DNA from: Streptomyces sp. V1I1
GTDB lineage: Bacteria; Actinomycetota; Actinomycetes; Streptomycetales; Streptomycetaceae
Length of the DNA: 64,000 bases
Direction of reading: 5' to 3'
NCBI RefSeq assembly: GCF_030817355.1
Contig: NZ_JAUSZH010000001.1
Location: 1,178,001 to 1,242,000 of the forward strand
Position numbers and translations under genes: made by a program. The notes under the pieces are model-generated. The model made no database searches and was not told the origin of the DNA. It saw nothing but the letters and a program-made list of their open reading frames with translations. This document shows positions 17,469 to 25,787 of the stretch, in pieces (positions within the stretch are counted from its first letter, which is position 1; each line of letters opens with the position of its first letter).

Positions 17469-18583
17469 GACGTCACCGCCTTCTGGCGCGGTACGTCCTT
17501 CACCGGCGTCGGCGGTTGCGTGCCCTCCGGGGCGAAGACCAGCACCCTCTCCGGCGCTGCCGCGAGGTCCACCCGGTCGCCCGGGGCCAGCCTGCCCGCC
17601 GTGCGGAAGTGGACCTGCTGGCCGTCCGACAGCCTTGCCTGGACCGCGAGTTCACGGCCGTGGTACTCGACGACCTCGATGTCCGCCGGGATGCGCCCGG
17701 TGGCGTTCTCGCCGGCGACGTCCAGGTCCTCCGGACGTATCGCCGCGATGCCGGGGCCGCCCGCCGCGAGCGAGTCGCGGTCCAGGCCCGTCAGCCGCGC
17801 GTCCGCGAGCCGGAGCGAGAGCTCGCCGCCGGCCGTCGCCGTGACCGTGACGTTGAGCATGTTGCGGTAGCCCATGAAGCCCGCGACATAGCGGTTCGCG
17901 GGCCTGCCATACACCTCTTCGGGCGTGCCGACCTGCTGCATGAGCCCGTCGCGGAGCACGACCAGGCGGTCGGCGAGCGACAGCGCCTCCTCCTGGTCGT
18001 GGGTGACGTACACCGTGGTCAGCCCGAGACTCTGGTGCAGCCGCCGGATCTCGGTGCGCATCTCGAGACGGAGCGCGGCGTCCAGGTTGGACAGCGGCTC
18101 GTCCATCAGGACCAGCCGCGGCTCCAGGACGATCGCGCGGGCGATGGCGACGCGCTGCTGCTGCCCTCCGGAGAGCTGCCCGGGCCGCTTGTGGGCGTGT
18201 TCGGTCAACTGGACCATCTCCAGCGCACGGTCCGTCCGGCGGGCGATGTCCGCCTTCGGCACCTTGGCCATCTTCAGGCCGAAGGCCACGTTCCCGCGCA
18301 CGGTGAGGTGCGGGAAGAGCGCGTAGTTCTGGAAGACCATGCCGAAGCCGCGGCGCTCCGGCGCGACATGGTCGATGCGTTCGTCATCGAGCCTGATCGC
18401 GCCGCCGGTGAGCGGCAGGAGGCCGGCCAGGCAGTTCAGGGCGGTGGACTTGCCGCAGCCGGAGGGCCCGAGAAGGGCGACGAACTCGCCGCCCCTGACC
18501 TCGAGTTCGAGATCCCGCAGCGCCGCGTGGCGTCCGAAGCTGCGGGAGACCTTGTCCAGCCTGAGCGTCGAGAACCGGGACAT
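17465..18583 (-). CDS. ABC transporter ATP-binding protein (PotA-like)
   Basis: The 372-residue protein has Walker [11 protein letters not shown]-loop [13 protein letters not shown], signature LSGGQQQR, Walker B LVLMDEP and the switch His in VYVTHDQ. A C-terminal TOBE-type domain follows (IAAIRPEDL, then [15 protein letters not shown]). It energises the import complex with the two permeases. It starts with TGATG overlap to the binding-protein gene. Streptomyces sugar importers of the CUT1 class usually lack their own ATPase and share MsiK, so a dedicated PotA-like ATPase is notable in a glycosidase operon. Confidence 0.93.
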   Translation of the reverse strand: MSRFSTLRLDKVSRSFGRHAALRDLELEVRGGEFVALLGPSGCGKSTALNCLAGLLPLTGGAIRLDDERIDHVAPERRGFGMVFQNYALFPHLTVRGNVAFGLKMAKVPKADIARRTDRALEMVQLTEHAHKRPGQLSGGQQQRVAIARAIVLEPRLVLMDEPLSNLDAALRLEMRTEIRRLHQSLGLTTVYVTHDQEEALSLADRLVVLRDGLMQQVGTPEEVYGRPANRYVAGFMGYRNMLNVTVTATAGGELSLRLADARLTGLDRDSLAAGGPGIAAIRPEDLDVAGENATGRIPADIEVVEYHGRELAVQARLSDGQQVHFRTAGRLAPGDRVDLAAAPERVLVFAPEGTQPPTPVKDVPRQKAVTS

Positions 18584-19794
18584 CAGCGACCCGCCACCTC
18601 GCGGTTCCACATGTCGAACGCCTTGACCTGTTGCTCCGCCGGCAGCGAGGGCTTCTTCGGGAACTGGTCGATCCACTGGTCGAACTCCGGGACGCCGAAC
18701 TCCTTCAGCACCTTCTGCGACTTCTCCGGCGCCATCGTCAGCGGCACGTTCTTGATCGCGGGACCGGGGTAGAAGTACCCGTCGTCGTACGCCTTGGCCT
18801 GCTGCTCGGGTGTGAGCATCCATTTGATCAGCGCGAGCGTCGCGGACATGGTGTCGGCGTCGACGCCCTTGGGGACCACCGCGTACTGCGCGTCGGTCAC
18901 CCAGGTCATCTTGTCGAAGTGCCCGGCCTTCATGTTCTTCGGAACGGTGCCGAGCGCCCGCGGGTTGATGTACCAGCCGGTCGTCGACATCACCATGTCG
19001 TGCTGGCCGGACGCCAGGTTCTTCATGGTCTCGGTGGTGCCGGAGCCGTATACGCCGACGTACTTGTCGAGCTCCTTGAGGTACGCCCACGTCTTGTCCC
19101 AGCCCTTGACCGGGTCGCCGGGGTCCTTGTCGCCGAGCAGATACGGCAGGCCCATCAGGAAGGTGCGCCCCGGACCGGAGTTGGCCGGGTCGGCGTACTG
19201 GAACTTCTTGGGGTGCTCCTTGGCCCAGGCGAGCAGCTCCTGGGGGGACTTCGGCGGGTTCTTGACCTTGTCCGGGTTGAACTCGATGAGCGGGCCTGAG
19301 GGGTAGTAGACGATCGCGGTGCCCTGGCCCTGCGCGAGCTTCTGCATCTCGGCGGCGGGCTCCAGATAGTCCGGCGTGCCGATGAGCGACTGGTGCTCCG
19401 CCATGGAGCTCCACAGCTTCTGCGAGAGTCCGGCGGCCAGACCGTCCGTCCCGGTGAGCACGAGGTCGATCTGGACACGGCCGGCCTGCTGCTGCGCCTT
19501 GATCTTGCCGGCCAGGTCGGGCGCCGGGGCCTTGGAGTAGGTGACCTTGCCGATGATGTCCGGGTGCTCCTCGACGAACTCGTCGATCATGCCCTGGGTC
19601 AGCTGGAGGTTCCCGGCGACATCCAGGATGTCGAGCGTCACCGGCTTGCCCGGCTTCGCCGGGATCTTCTGCGGGGTCTTGTCCTTGGACTCCGTACTCC
19701 CGGAGTCGGGGGCACCGCAGCCGGCGGCTGCCACCGCGAGCAGCAGTCCCGCGAGCGCGATCCTTGCTGAACGGTGGCGCAGTTGACGGGACAT
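18583..19794 (-). CDS. extracellular solute-binding lipoprotein
   Basis: The 403-residue protein has a lipoprotein signal ending in the lipobox AAAGC, so it is anchored on the outer face of the membrane. The mature part is a type II periplasmic-binding-like fold (VTLDILDVAGNLQLTQGMIDEF, IDLVLTGTDGLAAGL, GTAIVYYPSGPLIEFNPDKV). It is the first gene of the transporter/hydrolase operon. ATG 19794 was chosen as the start; GTG 19806 four codons upstream is possible. The ligand is unknown; an oligosaccharide from pectin is inferred from the neighbouring GH28 genes. Confidence 0.88.
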   Translation of the reverse strand: MSRQLRHRSARIALAGLLLAVAAAGCGAPDSGSTESKDKTPQKIPAKPGKPVTLDILDVAGNLQLTQGMIDEFVEEHPDIIGKVTYSKAPAPDLAGKIKAQQQAGRVQIDLVLTGTDGLAAGLSQKLWSSMAEHQSLIGTPDYLEPAAEMQKLAQGQGTAIVYYPSGPLIEFNPDKVKNPPKSPQELLAWAKEHPKKFQYADPANSGPGRTFLMGLPYLLGDKDPGDPVKGWDKTWAYLKELDKYVGVYGSGTTETMKNLASGQHDMVMSTTGWYINPRALGTVPKNMKAGHFDKMTWVTDAQYAVVPKGVDADTMSATLALIKWMLTPEQQAKAYDDGYFYPGPAIKNVPLTMAPEKSQKVLKEFGVPEFDQWIDQFPKKPSLPAEQQVKAFDMWNREVAGR

Positions 19795-19815
19795 GGCGAC
19801 TCGCACCCCTCTGGT

Positions 19816-19831
19816 GAGATAGCGCTTACTC
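19816..19831. promoter_or_regulatory. candidate LacI-family operator of the transporter/hydrolase operon
   Basis: GAGATAGCGCTTACTC is a near-palindrome (12 of 16 positions symmetric) with the AGCGCT core usual for LacI-family sites. It lies 22 bp upstream of the chosen binding-protein start codon, suiting repression of the operon by the LacI regulator next door. Confidence 0.55.
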
Positions 19832-19872
19832 GGCCTTGTGCCCGAACAAGGTCCACCCCGCCAGGAGCCGTG

Positions 19873-20874
19873 TCAAGAGAGTGCGCCGGTGGAACCGCGA
19901 ACGCGCAGTTCAACGGGGACAGTTGCGGGCTCGATGTCCTCGTCGCCGCCCATGATGCGGCCGAGTGCCTCACCCGCGATCTGCCCCAGCCGGTCGCGCG
20001 GTACCGCTACCGTGGTCAGCGGGGGCGCGGAGAAGCGGGCCATGTCGATCTCGTCGAAGCCGGTCAGCGACATGTCGTCGGGCACCTTCACGCCCAGTTC
20101 GGAGAAGCGGGCGAGGACGCCGAGCGCGACGAAGTCGTTGTACGCGATCACGGCCGTGGCGCCGCTCTCCAGGGCCGCGGGGGCTGCCGCGTACCCCTCG
20201 TCGGTGGTGGACCCGCAGGGCACCGCGTGCACTTCGAGGCCGAAGGCCTCCGCGCCCGAAAGAGCGCGCAGCCGCTCGCCGTTGGCCCAGGCGTGCTCCG
20301 GGCCCTCGAGATAGACGACCTTGCGGTGGCCGAGCTGGGCGAGATGGCCGCACACGGCCATGATCCCGCGGAAGAAGTCCACCGTGATCGAGTGCAGCGC
20401 CAGGCCCGCGACCTGGCGGTTGGTGACCAGCATGGGGGTGCCGCGGCCCGCGAGCGCGGCGAGGTCGGCGCGCGGCATCCGGGGCGAACAGAGCAGCAGG
20501 CCGTCCGCGTAACGGATCAGGTCCTCTGTCAGCTCCCGTTCCACGTCAGGGTCTTCGTTGGAGTCCATCACCAGAACGCGGCTGCCGGCCTCGCGGGCCA
20601 CGATGGAGACCGACTTGATGATGTCGTGGAAGTAGGGGTTCGCGAGATCGGGGACAAGCACGCCGATGGTGCCGGAGCGGCCGCGCGCCAGGCCCTGCGC
20701 GGCGGCGCTCGGCCGGTAGCCGAGGTCGCCGATGGCCGTCCTGACCCGCTCGGCGAGGACGGGGGCGACGGTGTCCACGCCGTTCAGGACGCGGGAGACG
20801 GTGGCGACGGAGGCCCCGGCTTCCCGTGCGACATCGGCGATCGTGACCCTTTTCGCACGCTTCGAGGCAACCAT
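19873..20874 (-). CDS. LacI family transcriptional regulator
   Basis: The 333-residue regulator has an N-terminal LacI HTH (VTIADVAREAGASVATVSRVLNG) and hinge helix (LARGRSGTIGVLVPDLANPY), followed by a periplasmic-binding-like sugar sensor domain. ATG 20874 lies nine bases after AAGGAG. It sits 78 bp upstream of the binding-protein gene in the same orientation, so it most likely controls the pectin-type operon in response to a sugar derived from it. A perfect palindrome upstream suggests autoregulation. Confidence 0.92.
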   Translation of the reverse strand: MVASKRAKRVTIADVAREAGASVATVSRVLNGVDTVAPVLAERVRTAIGDLGYRPSAAAQGLARGRSGTIGVLVPDLANPYFHDIIKSVSIVAREAGSRVLVMDSNEDPDVERELTEDLIRYADGLLLCSPRMPRADLAALAGRGTPMLVTNRQVAGLALHSITVDFFRGIMAVCGHLAQLGHRKVVYLEGPEHAWANGERLRALSGAEAFGLEVHAVPCGSTTDEGYAAAPAALESGATAVIAYNDFVALGVLARFSELGVKVPDDMSLTGFDEIDMARFSAPPLTTVAVPRDRLGQIAGEALGRIMGGDEDIEPATVPVELRVRGSTGALS

Positions 20875-20903
20875 CAGGACGTTCTCCTTTGGCACGCACG
20901 GCT

Positions 20904-20919
20904 GAGAAACCGGTTTCTC
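20904..20919. promoter_or_regulatory. candidate LacI autoregulatory operator
   Basis: GAGAAACCGGTTTCTC is a perfect 16-bp palindrome with a central CG, 29 bp upstream of the LacI start codon. This is the form of many LacI-family operators (AAACCGGTTT core). Confidence 0.7.
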
Positions 20920-20975
20920 GCCCCAGGAAAGTAGCAGAGTACGAGGCCGGCCGGACCATGGCCGACGAGCGGCCC

Positions 20976-21014
20976 ACGACTCCGTACGACGACTCCGTAC
21001 GACGACTCCGTGTG
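20976..21014. repeat. three 13-bp direct repeats in a divergent promoter region
   Basis: ACGACTCCGTACG occurs twice and a variant ending GTGTG follows, end to end. They lie between the LacI gene and the epimerase gene. Function is unknown; they could be a binding-site array or neutral slippage. Confidence 0.7.
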
Positions 21015-21091
21015 GCTGAAGTCCTTACGTACCTGTGACGGCACGGCGCGCGACGACGATCAGCGGGGTTTGCGGCCATAGCGTCGCCAGT

Positions 21092-22147
21092 ATGCGTGTA
21101 CTCGTCACAGGAGGCGCGGGCTTCATCGGCTCGCAGGTCGTCGCGGCCCTTGCCGCGCGCGGCCATGACCCGGTCGTACTCGACGCCCTGCTCCCGGCGG
21201 CACATCCGGAACCGCCGCCGCTGCCCGACGCCGAGTGGATCCTGGCGGACGTACGGGACCGTGTGCTGACGGCGCGGGCGCTGCGCGGCGTGGACGCGGT
21301 CTGCCACCAGGCGGCGATGGTCGGCCTCGGCAAGGACTTTGCGGACGCACCGGAGTACGTCGGCTGCAACGATCTCGGTACGGCCGTGTTGCTCGCGGAG
21401 ATGGCCGAGGCGGGGGTCGCGAACCTCGTGCTGGCCGGCTCGATGGTCGTCTACGGCGAGGGCCGCTACGACTGCCCGCGCCACGGCCGGGTACGGCCGG
21501 GCCCGCGCGCCGCCACGGATCTCGCGGCCGGGCGCTTCGAGCCGCTGTGCCCCGAGTGCGGGGCGGAGCTGGCCCCGGGGCTGGTGGGCGAGGACGCGCC
21601 GACGGACCCGCGCAATGTGTACGCGACGACGAAGCTGGCGCAGGAGCATCTGGCCGCGGCCTGGGCCAGGGCGAGCGGCGGACGGGCCGTCGCCCTGCGC
21701 TACCACAATGTGTACGGGCCGGGGATGCCCCGGGACACCCCGTACGCGGGCGTGGCCTCGTTCTTCCGGTCCGCGCTCGAACGGGGCGAGGCGCCACGGG
21801 TCTTCGAAGACGGGCGGCAGCGGCGGGACTTCGTACATGTACGGGACGTCGCGGACGCGAATGCCATCGCCCTGGAGGCGGTGCGCGACCGGGAGCCGGG
21901 GGTGCTCACCGCGTACAACACGGGCAGCGGCACGCCGCACACGGTCGGCGAGATGGCGGCCGCGCTGGCTTCGGCGCACGGCGGTCCCGCGCCCGTGGTC
22001 ACCGGGGAGTTCCGGCTGGGCGATGTACGGCACATCACCGCGGACTCGCGGCGGCTGAGGGCCGAACTCGGCTGGAAGGCGCAGGTCGGTTTCGTGGAGG
22101 GCATGGCGGAGTTCGCCACGAGCGGGCTGCGGGGTGCGGCGTCATGA
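21092..22147 (+). CDS. NAD-dependent epimerase/dehydratase with Cys-rich insertion
   Basis: The 351-residue extended SDR has MRVLVTGGAGFIGSQ as its NAD-binding start, the active-site YATTK and a C-terminal sugar-nucleotide domain (FVHVRDVADANAIALE). Between strands there is an insertion with CPRHG and CPECGAEL, a rubredoxin-like knuckle that probably binds zinc and is not part of the standard fold. It should act on a nucleotide sugar. The next three genes overlap by ATGA, so this is the head of a four-gene operon for making or attaching a sugar. Confidence 0.88.
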   Translation: MRVLVTGGAGFIGSQVVAALAARGHDPVVLDALLPAAHPEPPPLPDAEWILADVRDRVLTARALRGVDAVCHQAAMVGLGKDFADAPEYVGCNDLGTAVLLAEMAEAGVANLVLAGSMVVYGEGRYDCPRHGRVRPGPRAATDLAAGRFEPLCPECGAELAPGLVGEDAPTDPRNVYATTKLAQEHLAAAWARASGGRAVALRYHNVYGPGMPRDTPYAGVASFFRSALERGEAPRVFEDGRQRRDFVHVRDVADANAIALEAVRDREPGVLTAYNTGSGTPHTVGEMAAALASAHGGPAPVVTGEFRLGDVRHITADSRRLRAELGWKAQVGFVEGMAEFATSGLRGAAS

Positions 22148-22824
22148 CCGCGGACGTGGACGTCGTCCTTCCCTGTCTGGACGAGGCCGAGGCGCTGCCG
22201 TGGGTACTGGAGCGGATCCCGCCCGGTTGGCGCGCGATCGTCGTGGACAACGGTTCGACGGACGGCTCGGACCGGATCGCCCGGGAGCTGGGCGCGACGG
22301 TGGTGCACGAGGAGCGGCGCGGCTTCGGCGCCGCGTGCCATGCGGGGCTGCTGGCTGCCGAGGCGGAGTATGTGTGCTTCTGCGACTGCGACGCCTCGCT
22401 GGATCCGGGGCTGCTGACCGGTTTCGTACGCCAAGTCGCGGAGGGGAACAGTGACTTGGTGCTGGGCCGCCGACGTCCGCAGGGCCGGGGCGCGTGGCCG
22501 CCGCACGCCCGGGCCGGAAATCTGGCCCTGTCCCGGATGCTGCGCCGGCGCACCGGCCTGCGGCTCCATGACCTGGGCCCGATGCGGGCGGCACGCCGCG
22601 ACGACCTGCTGGCCCTGGACCTGACCGACCGCCGCAGCGGCTACCCGCTCCAGATGGTGGTCCGCGCGGCGGACGCGGGCTGGCGGGTGACGGAGGTGGA
22701 CGTCCCGTACCTGCCGAGGTCGGGAAAGTCGAAGGTGACGGGCACATGGCGGGGCACGTGGGAGGCGGTCCGGGACATGCGGTCGGTGCTGTCGGGGCGG
22801 CCGGTGGGGAGCGGTGTTCGATGA
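22144..22824 (+). CDS. glycosyltransferase family 2
   Basis: The 226-residue GT-A enzyme has DVVLPCLDEAEALPWVL at the start, VVDNGSTDGSDRIA for nucleotide-sugar binding and CFCDCDASLDPG as the metal-binding acidic motif. It lacks membrane segments, in line with the dolichol-phosphate-mannose-synthase-like soluble members. It overlaps the epimerase by 4 bp and the DUF2064 gene by 4 bp. Confidence 0.88.
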   Translation: MTADVDVVLPCLDEAEALPWVLERIPPGWRAIVVDNGSTDGSDRIARELGATVVHEERRGFGAACHAGLLAAEAEYVCFCDCDASLDPGLLTGFVRQVAEGNSDLVLGRRRPQGRGAWPPHARAGNLALSRMLRRRTGLRLHDLGPMRAARRDDLLALDLTDRRSGYPLQMVVRAADAGWRVTEVDVPYLPRSGKSKVTGTWRGTWEAVRDMRSVLSGRPVGSGVR

Positions 22825-23558
22825 GCGCGACGAGTGCGACGGGCACAACCGGCGCGACGGGTGCGACGGGTGCGACGGGTGCGGTGGGCGCGGTGGGCGC
22901 GCGGCAGCGGGCAATCCCCGGGGCGGCGCAGAGCCACGGCACACTGCTCGTCATTGCCAAGGCGCCCGTGCCCGGGCGGGTCAAGACGCGGCTCTGTCCC
23001 GCGTACTCCCCCGAAGAGGCCGCTCGGCTCGCCGAGGCCTCGCTCCGCGACACCTTGGACGTCGTGCTGGCCACTCCCGTACGCCGCCGGGTCCTCGTAC
23101 TCGACGGTGTACCCGGCGATTGGCTGCCGGACGGCTTCGAGGTCGTGCCGCAGTGCGCAGGTGGGCTCGATGCGCGGCTGGCGCATGCCTTCGGGCTCTG
23201 CGAGGGGCCTGCGCTGCTGGTCGGGATGGACACACCACAGATCACGGCCGAACTTCTCCGCACCGGGCTGGAGTTGGGCGACGGCGAGGCCTCCCTCGGG
23301 CCCGCCGCCGACGGTGGGTTCTGGGCGCTCGGAATGGCCGAGCCGGATCCCGCGCTGTTGCGAGGCGTGCCGATGTCCGTGCCGGAGACCGGAGCCGTGC
23401 AGCGGCACCGGCTCGTCCGGGCCGGGCTGACGGTGCGTGAGCTGCCGGTGCTGCGGGACGTCGACACCGCGGCCGACGCGCGTCTTGTCGCGGCCGAGGC
23501 GCCGGGCACCCGGTTCGCCGCGGCTCTTGCCGCGCTCGCCGGGACAGGGGCACGATGA
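22821..23558 (+). CDS. DUF2064/TIGR04282 family glycosyltransferase-like protein
   Basis: The 245-residue protein has the TIGR04282 signature LLVIAKAPVPGRVKTRLCP near residue 45, MDTPQI and ADGGFWALG. It belongs to the nucleotidyl-/glycosyl-transferase A superfamily whose exact reaction is uncertain. The first 25 residues are a Gly-Ala-Thr repeat encoded by 9-bp tandem repeats and look like an added low-complexity leader. It overlaps both neighbours by ATGA. Confidence 0.85.
   Translation: MSATSATGTTGATGATGATGAVGAVGARQRAIPGAAQSHGTLLVIAKAPVPGRVKTRLCPAYSPEEAARLAEASLRDTLDVVLATPVRRRVLVLDGVPGDWLPDGFEVVPQCAGGLDARLAHAFGLCEGPALLVGMDTPQITAELLRTGLELGDGEASLGPAADGGFWALGMAEPDPALLRGVPMSVPETGAVQRHRLVRAGLTVRELPVLRDVDTAADARLVAAEAPGTRFAAALAALAGTGAR
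22854..22898. repeat. 9-bp tandem repeat (GCGACGGGT/GCGGTGGGC)
   Basis: Three copies of GCGACGGGT and two of GCGGTGGGC follow one another, coding for ATG/AVG tripeptides at the N-terminus of the DUF2064 protein. Slippage could change leader length in steps of three residues without breaking the frame. Confidence 0.8.
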
Positions 23559-24202
23559 CCGCGCCCGCCTGGCAGGCCGATCCGTACACCGACGCACTGC
23601 GCACCGGCCACGGCCCGCTCTTCCTGCGCCGACCCGACGGCTGGCTGCTGCCGCTGGAGGTCGAGCGGTGGTGCGCGGCGCCGGACACCGCGGATCTGAC
23701 GGTACTGGAGCGCTGCCGCGGCACAGTGCTGGACATCGGCTGTGGCCCCGGCCGCCTGGTCGCTGCCCTCGCCGCGCTGGGGCGGCCGACGCTCGGCATC
23801 GATGTGAGCCCGGAGGCGGTGGCCCGCACGGTGCGGACGGGCGGCAGCGCGCTGCACCGTTCCGTCTTCGATCCGCTTCCCCGCGAGGGGAGTTGGGGCA
23901 CCGCCCTGCTCATCGACGGCAACATCGGCATCGGCGGGGACCCGGGCGCGCTGCTCGGCCGCGTGGCCCACCTGGTTGCCGACGACGGCGTGCTGCTGGC
24001 CGAGACTTCCCCGCTCGACGTGGACGAGCGCGTACAGGTACGCGTCTTCGACGGCGGCAGCGCCCAGGGCTCGGCCTTCCCCTGGGCCCGCGTCGGCACC
24101 CCCGCGCTGCTGGACTATGCGCACTCCGCGGGCTGGGAGGCGGAAGAGGCGGACCACTGGATGGTGGCGGGGCGCCCGTTCGTGGCACTACGCCGCGCCT
24201 AG
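23555..24202 (+). CDS. class I SAM-dependent methyltransferase
   Basis: The 215-residue protein has SAM-binding motif I VLDIGCGPGRLVAALAALG at about residue 55 and an acidic residue after the second strand (LGIDVSPEAV). It is the last gene of the epimerase/GT2/DUF2064 operon, joined by ATGA overlap. The substrate is probably a sugar-containing product of the operon. An insertion-sequence end begins about 10 bp after its stop codon. Confidence 0.87.
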   Translation: MTAPAWQADPYTDALRTGHGPLFLRRPDGWLLPLEVERWCAAPDTADLTVLERCRGTVLDIGCGPGRLVAALAALGRPTLGIDVSPEAVARTVRTGGSALHRSVFDPLPREGSWGTALLIDGNIGIGGDPGALLGRVAHLVADDGVLLAETSPLDVDERVQVRVFDGGSAQGSAFPWARVGTPALLDYAHSAGWEAEEADHWMVAGRPFVALRRA

Positions 24203-24212
24203 CCCGTGGCAG

Positions 24213-24430
24213 TTACTGACGTTTTCGGGTTGGCGTCGGGGGTGATCCCTGCGCTACGCCGGTTGTATGCGATACGCGCAGGGAGGGGTCCTGACCGCTG
24301 AGCGGCGGGCCTTTCGTGAGGGTGTCCGGCGGGAGGCCGGCGAGCGGTTCGCGCGGGGTGAGAAGACCTCGGTGATCGCGAAGGACTTACGGGTGAGCGA
24401 GCGGTCGGTGGAACCGTCGGCGAAAGCGAC
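24213..24430 (+). mobile_element. truncated 5' end of an IS630-like element
   Basis: A terminal sequence (TACTGACGTTTTCG) starts 11 bp after the methyltransferase stop. A transposase N-terminus follows (MRYAQGGVLTAERRAF at 24267, then KTSVIAKDLRVSERSVE), the winged-helix region of IS630-type transposases. Similarity ends abruptly near 24415, before any DDE residue, so this is a dead fragment. The same terminal sequence recurs in inverted orientation at 25794. Confidence 0.65.
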
Positions 24431-24702
24431 TTCCGACATGAACGCAGCCGCCCGCGCAGCGCGACGGCAGTCTCCAGCAGCGCGCTGCGGACCACGGCTG
24501 GTCCTTGCCGGTGGCGTTTGTGGGGGCCTCCCGCACCCCTTTCGGCGGCGGTTGAACCGGGCTCAGGCACGTATCTCGTGAGGACGATCAACAGGCCTGT
24601 CGCTGGTTACTGGGAATGACGGCGTGCGCCAGACCTTCGGTTTACGCCGGGACGCAGTCCATCGCGCGGCTCATTCGATGGCGTAGGTGATGAGGACCGC
24701 GC

Positions 24703-25113
24703 TCAGCGGACGGCCTGGGCCTGGACCGTCCACGTGGTGTGAAACGTCATCCCTTGACAGCGGATGTCGGAGTCTTCCTTCAACTTCACAGCGCCAGCCA
24801 GCACGAATGGCAGGTTGGCCTGGCTGAGGTCAAGCGTGGGCAGGGGGCCCACGCCGGCCGTGGACAGTTCGATCTGATCGTGGCAGTACGTCATGTCGTC
24901 GGCGTTCGCAACGGTGTCGACAACGACATCGCCGGCGGCAATGGAGATCAGTTGGGCCCTTACATTGCTGTTCGGGTTGGTGAAGGTGAGGGTGACGTCT
25001 GCGGTTTCACCGGGCAGCAGTGTGGCGGTTTGCTCGCCGGTGACCGTGATGGGGACGAAGTACTCGGCGGAGCCTGCCACTGGGCCCGATGTGCTCTGCT
25101 GGATGAAAGGCAT
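24703..25113 (-). CDS. hypothetical protein, beta-rich
   Basis: The 136-residue protein starts at MPFIQQSTSGPVAG six bases after AGGAGG, an ideal ribosome-binding site. It has no signal peptide. It is rich in beta strands (ITVTGEQTATLLPGETADVTLTFTNPN), resembling a small immunoglobulin-like or CARDB-type sandwich, with two Cys residues about 45 apart. No family is recognised. It lies alone between two insertion-sequence fragments, so it may have come with them. Its strong initiation signal argues it is expressed. Confidence 0.6.
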   Translation of the reverse strand: MPFIQQSTSGPVAGSAEYFVPITVTGEQTATLLPGETADVTLTFTNPNSNVRAQLISIAAGDVVVDTVANADDMTYCHDQIELSTAGVGPLPTLDLSQANLPFVLAGAVKLKEDSDIRCQGMTFHTTWTVQAQAVR

Positions 25114-25787
25114 GATGTGCCTCCTGCTCAGACGGACTGGATGTGCGTAGGAACGGTCTGTCCTCGGCGACCCGTGCTTCACCGACGCTCGTCAGCGATC
25201 AGTGGGCGCTGCCGTGGATTTTCTTGCCGGGGCCTGGAGTCGGCGGCTCACAGCCGCCCGGGAGCCCGATCAGCCGACGTGGCCACATCGGCCTATGGGC
25301 CTGGGAAGGGGCCAGCGCTCTGTCGCCGAGAACGCGGACGGCCCTCCCGCTCAGGCCGATCGAAACAGTGGTGAGGGAACACGCCGGCCCGCTGCCTCTG
25401 CGGGCACTCAGGAAAACGGTCAGGACAGCAGCCGAACCCCGGCCCGGCACACCGTCCTGGAACGCTGTCCCTGGGGCCGACGGTGGGCCAGCTGCCACTC
25501 TCCCGTGGAGGGATGGGCGGCCCACCTGTTCGGATGCGTACAGTAACCCATTTGCACCACATCGTTGACAAGCATATTGACGGCACGTCACCCGAACGGT
25601 GGAGCGCTCGGAGTTGGCAACCCGCGGGAAGTGCGCCCTTCGGGTCGTCCCGCATGCGATGGCCTGACAGGGCCTGGCCGGGGCGCGCCCGCGACATGGG
25701 TGAGGGGCCGGCCGACGGGATGCGCTCCCTGAGCCGGCCGGCCCCTGTGTCTTGTGTGCGGCCGTCATGCCCTCGCGGGCGGCCGGT
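25114..25787. other. intergenic region in the insertion-sequence zone
   Basis: About 670 bp without a believable gene. It contains a strong hairpin at 25703-25746 and an AT-richer patch near 25550-25580 with a TTGTCA-like element reading toward the minus strand. Nothing else is recognised. Confidence 0.4.
25703..25746. terminator. hairpin terminator candidate
   Basis: A perfect 12-bp stem (AGGGGCCGGCCG with its complement) encloses a 20-nt loop. It sits about 40 bp beyond the 3' end of the transposase remnant on the minus strand. Confidence 0.55.
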
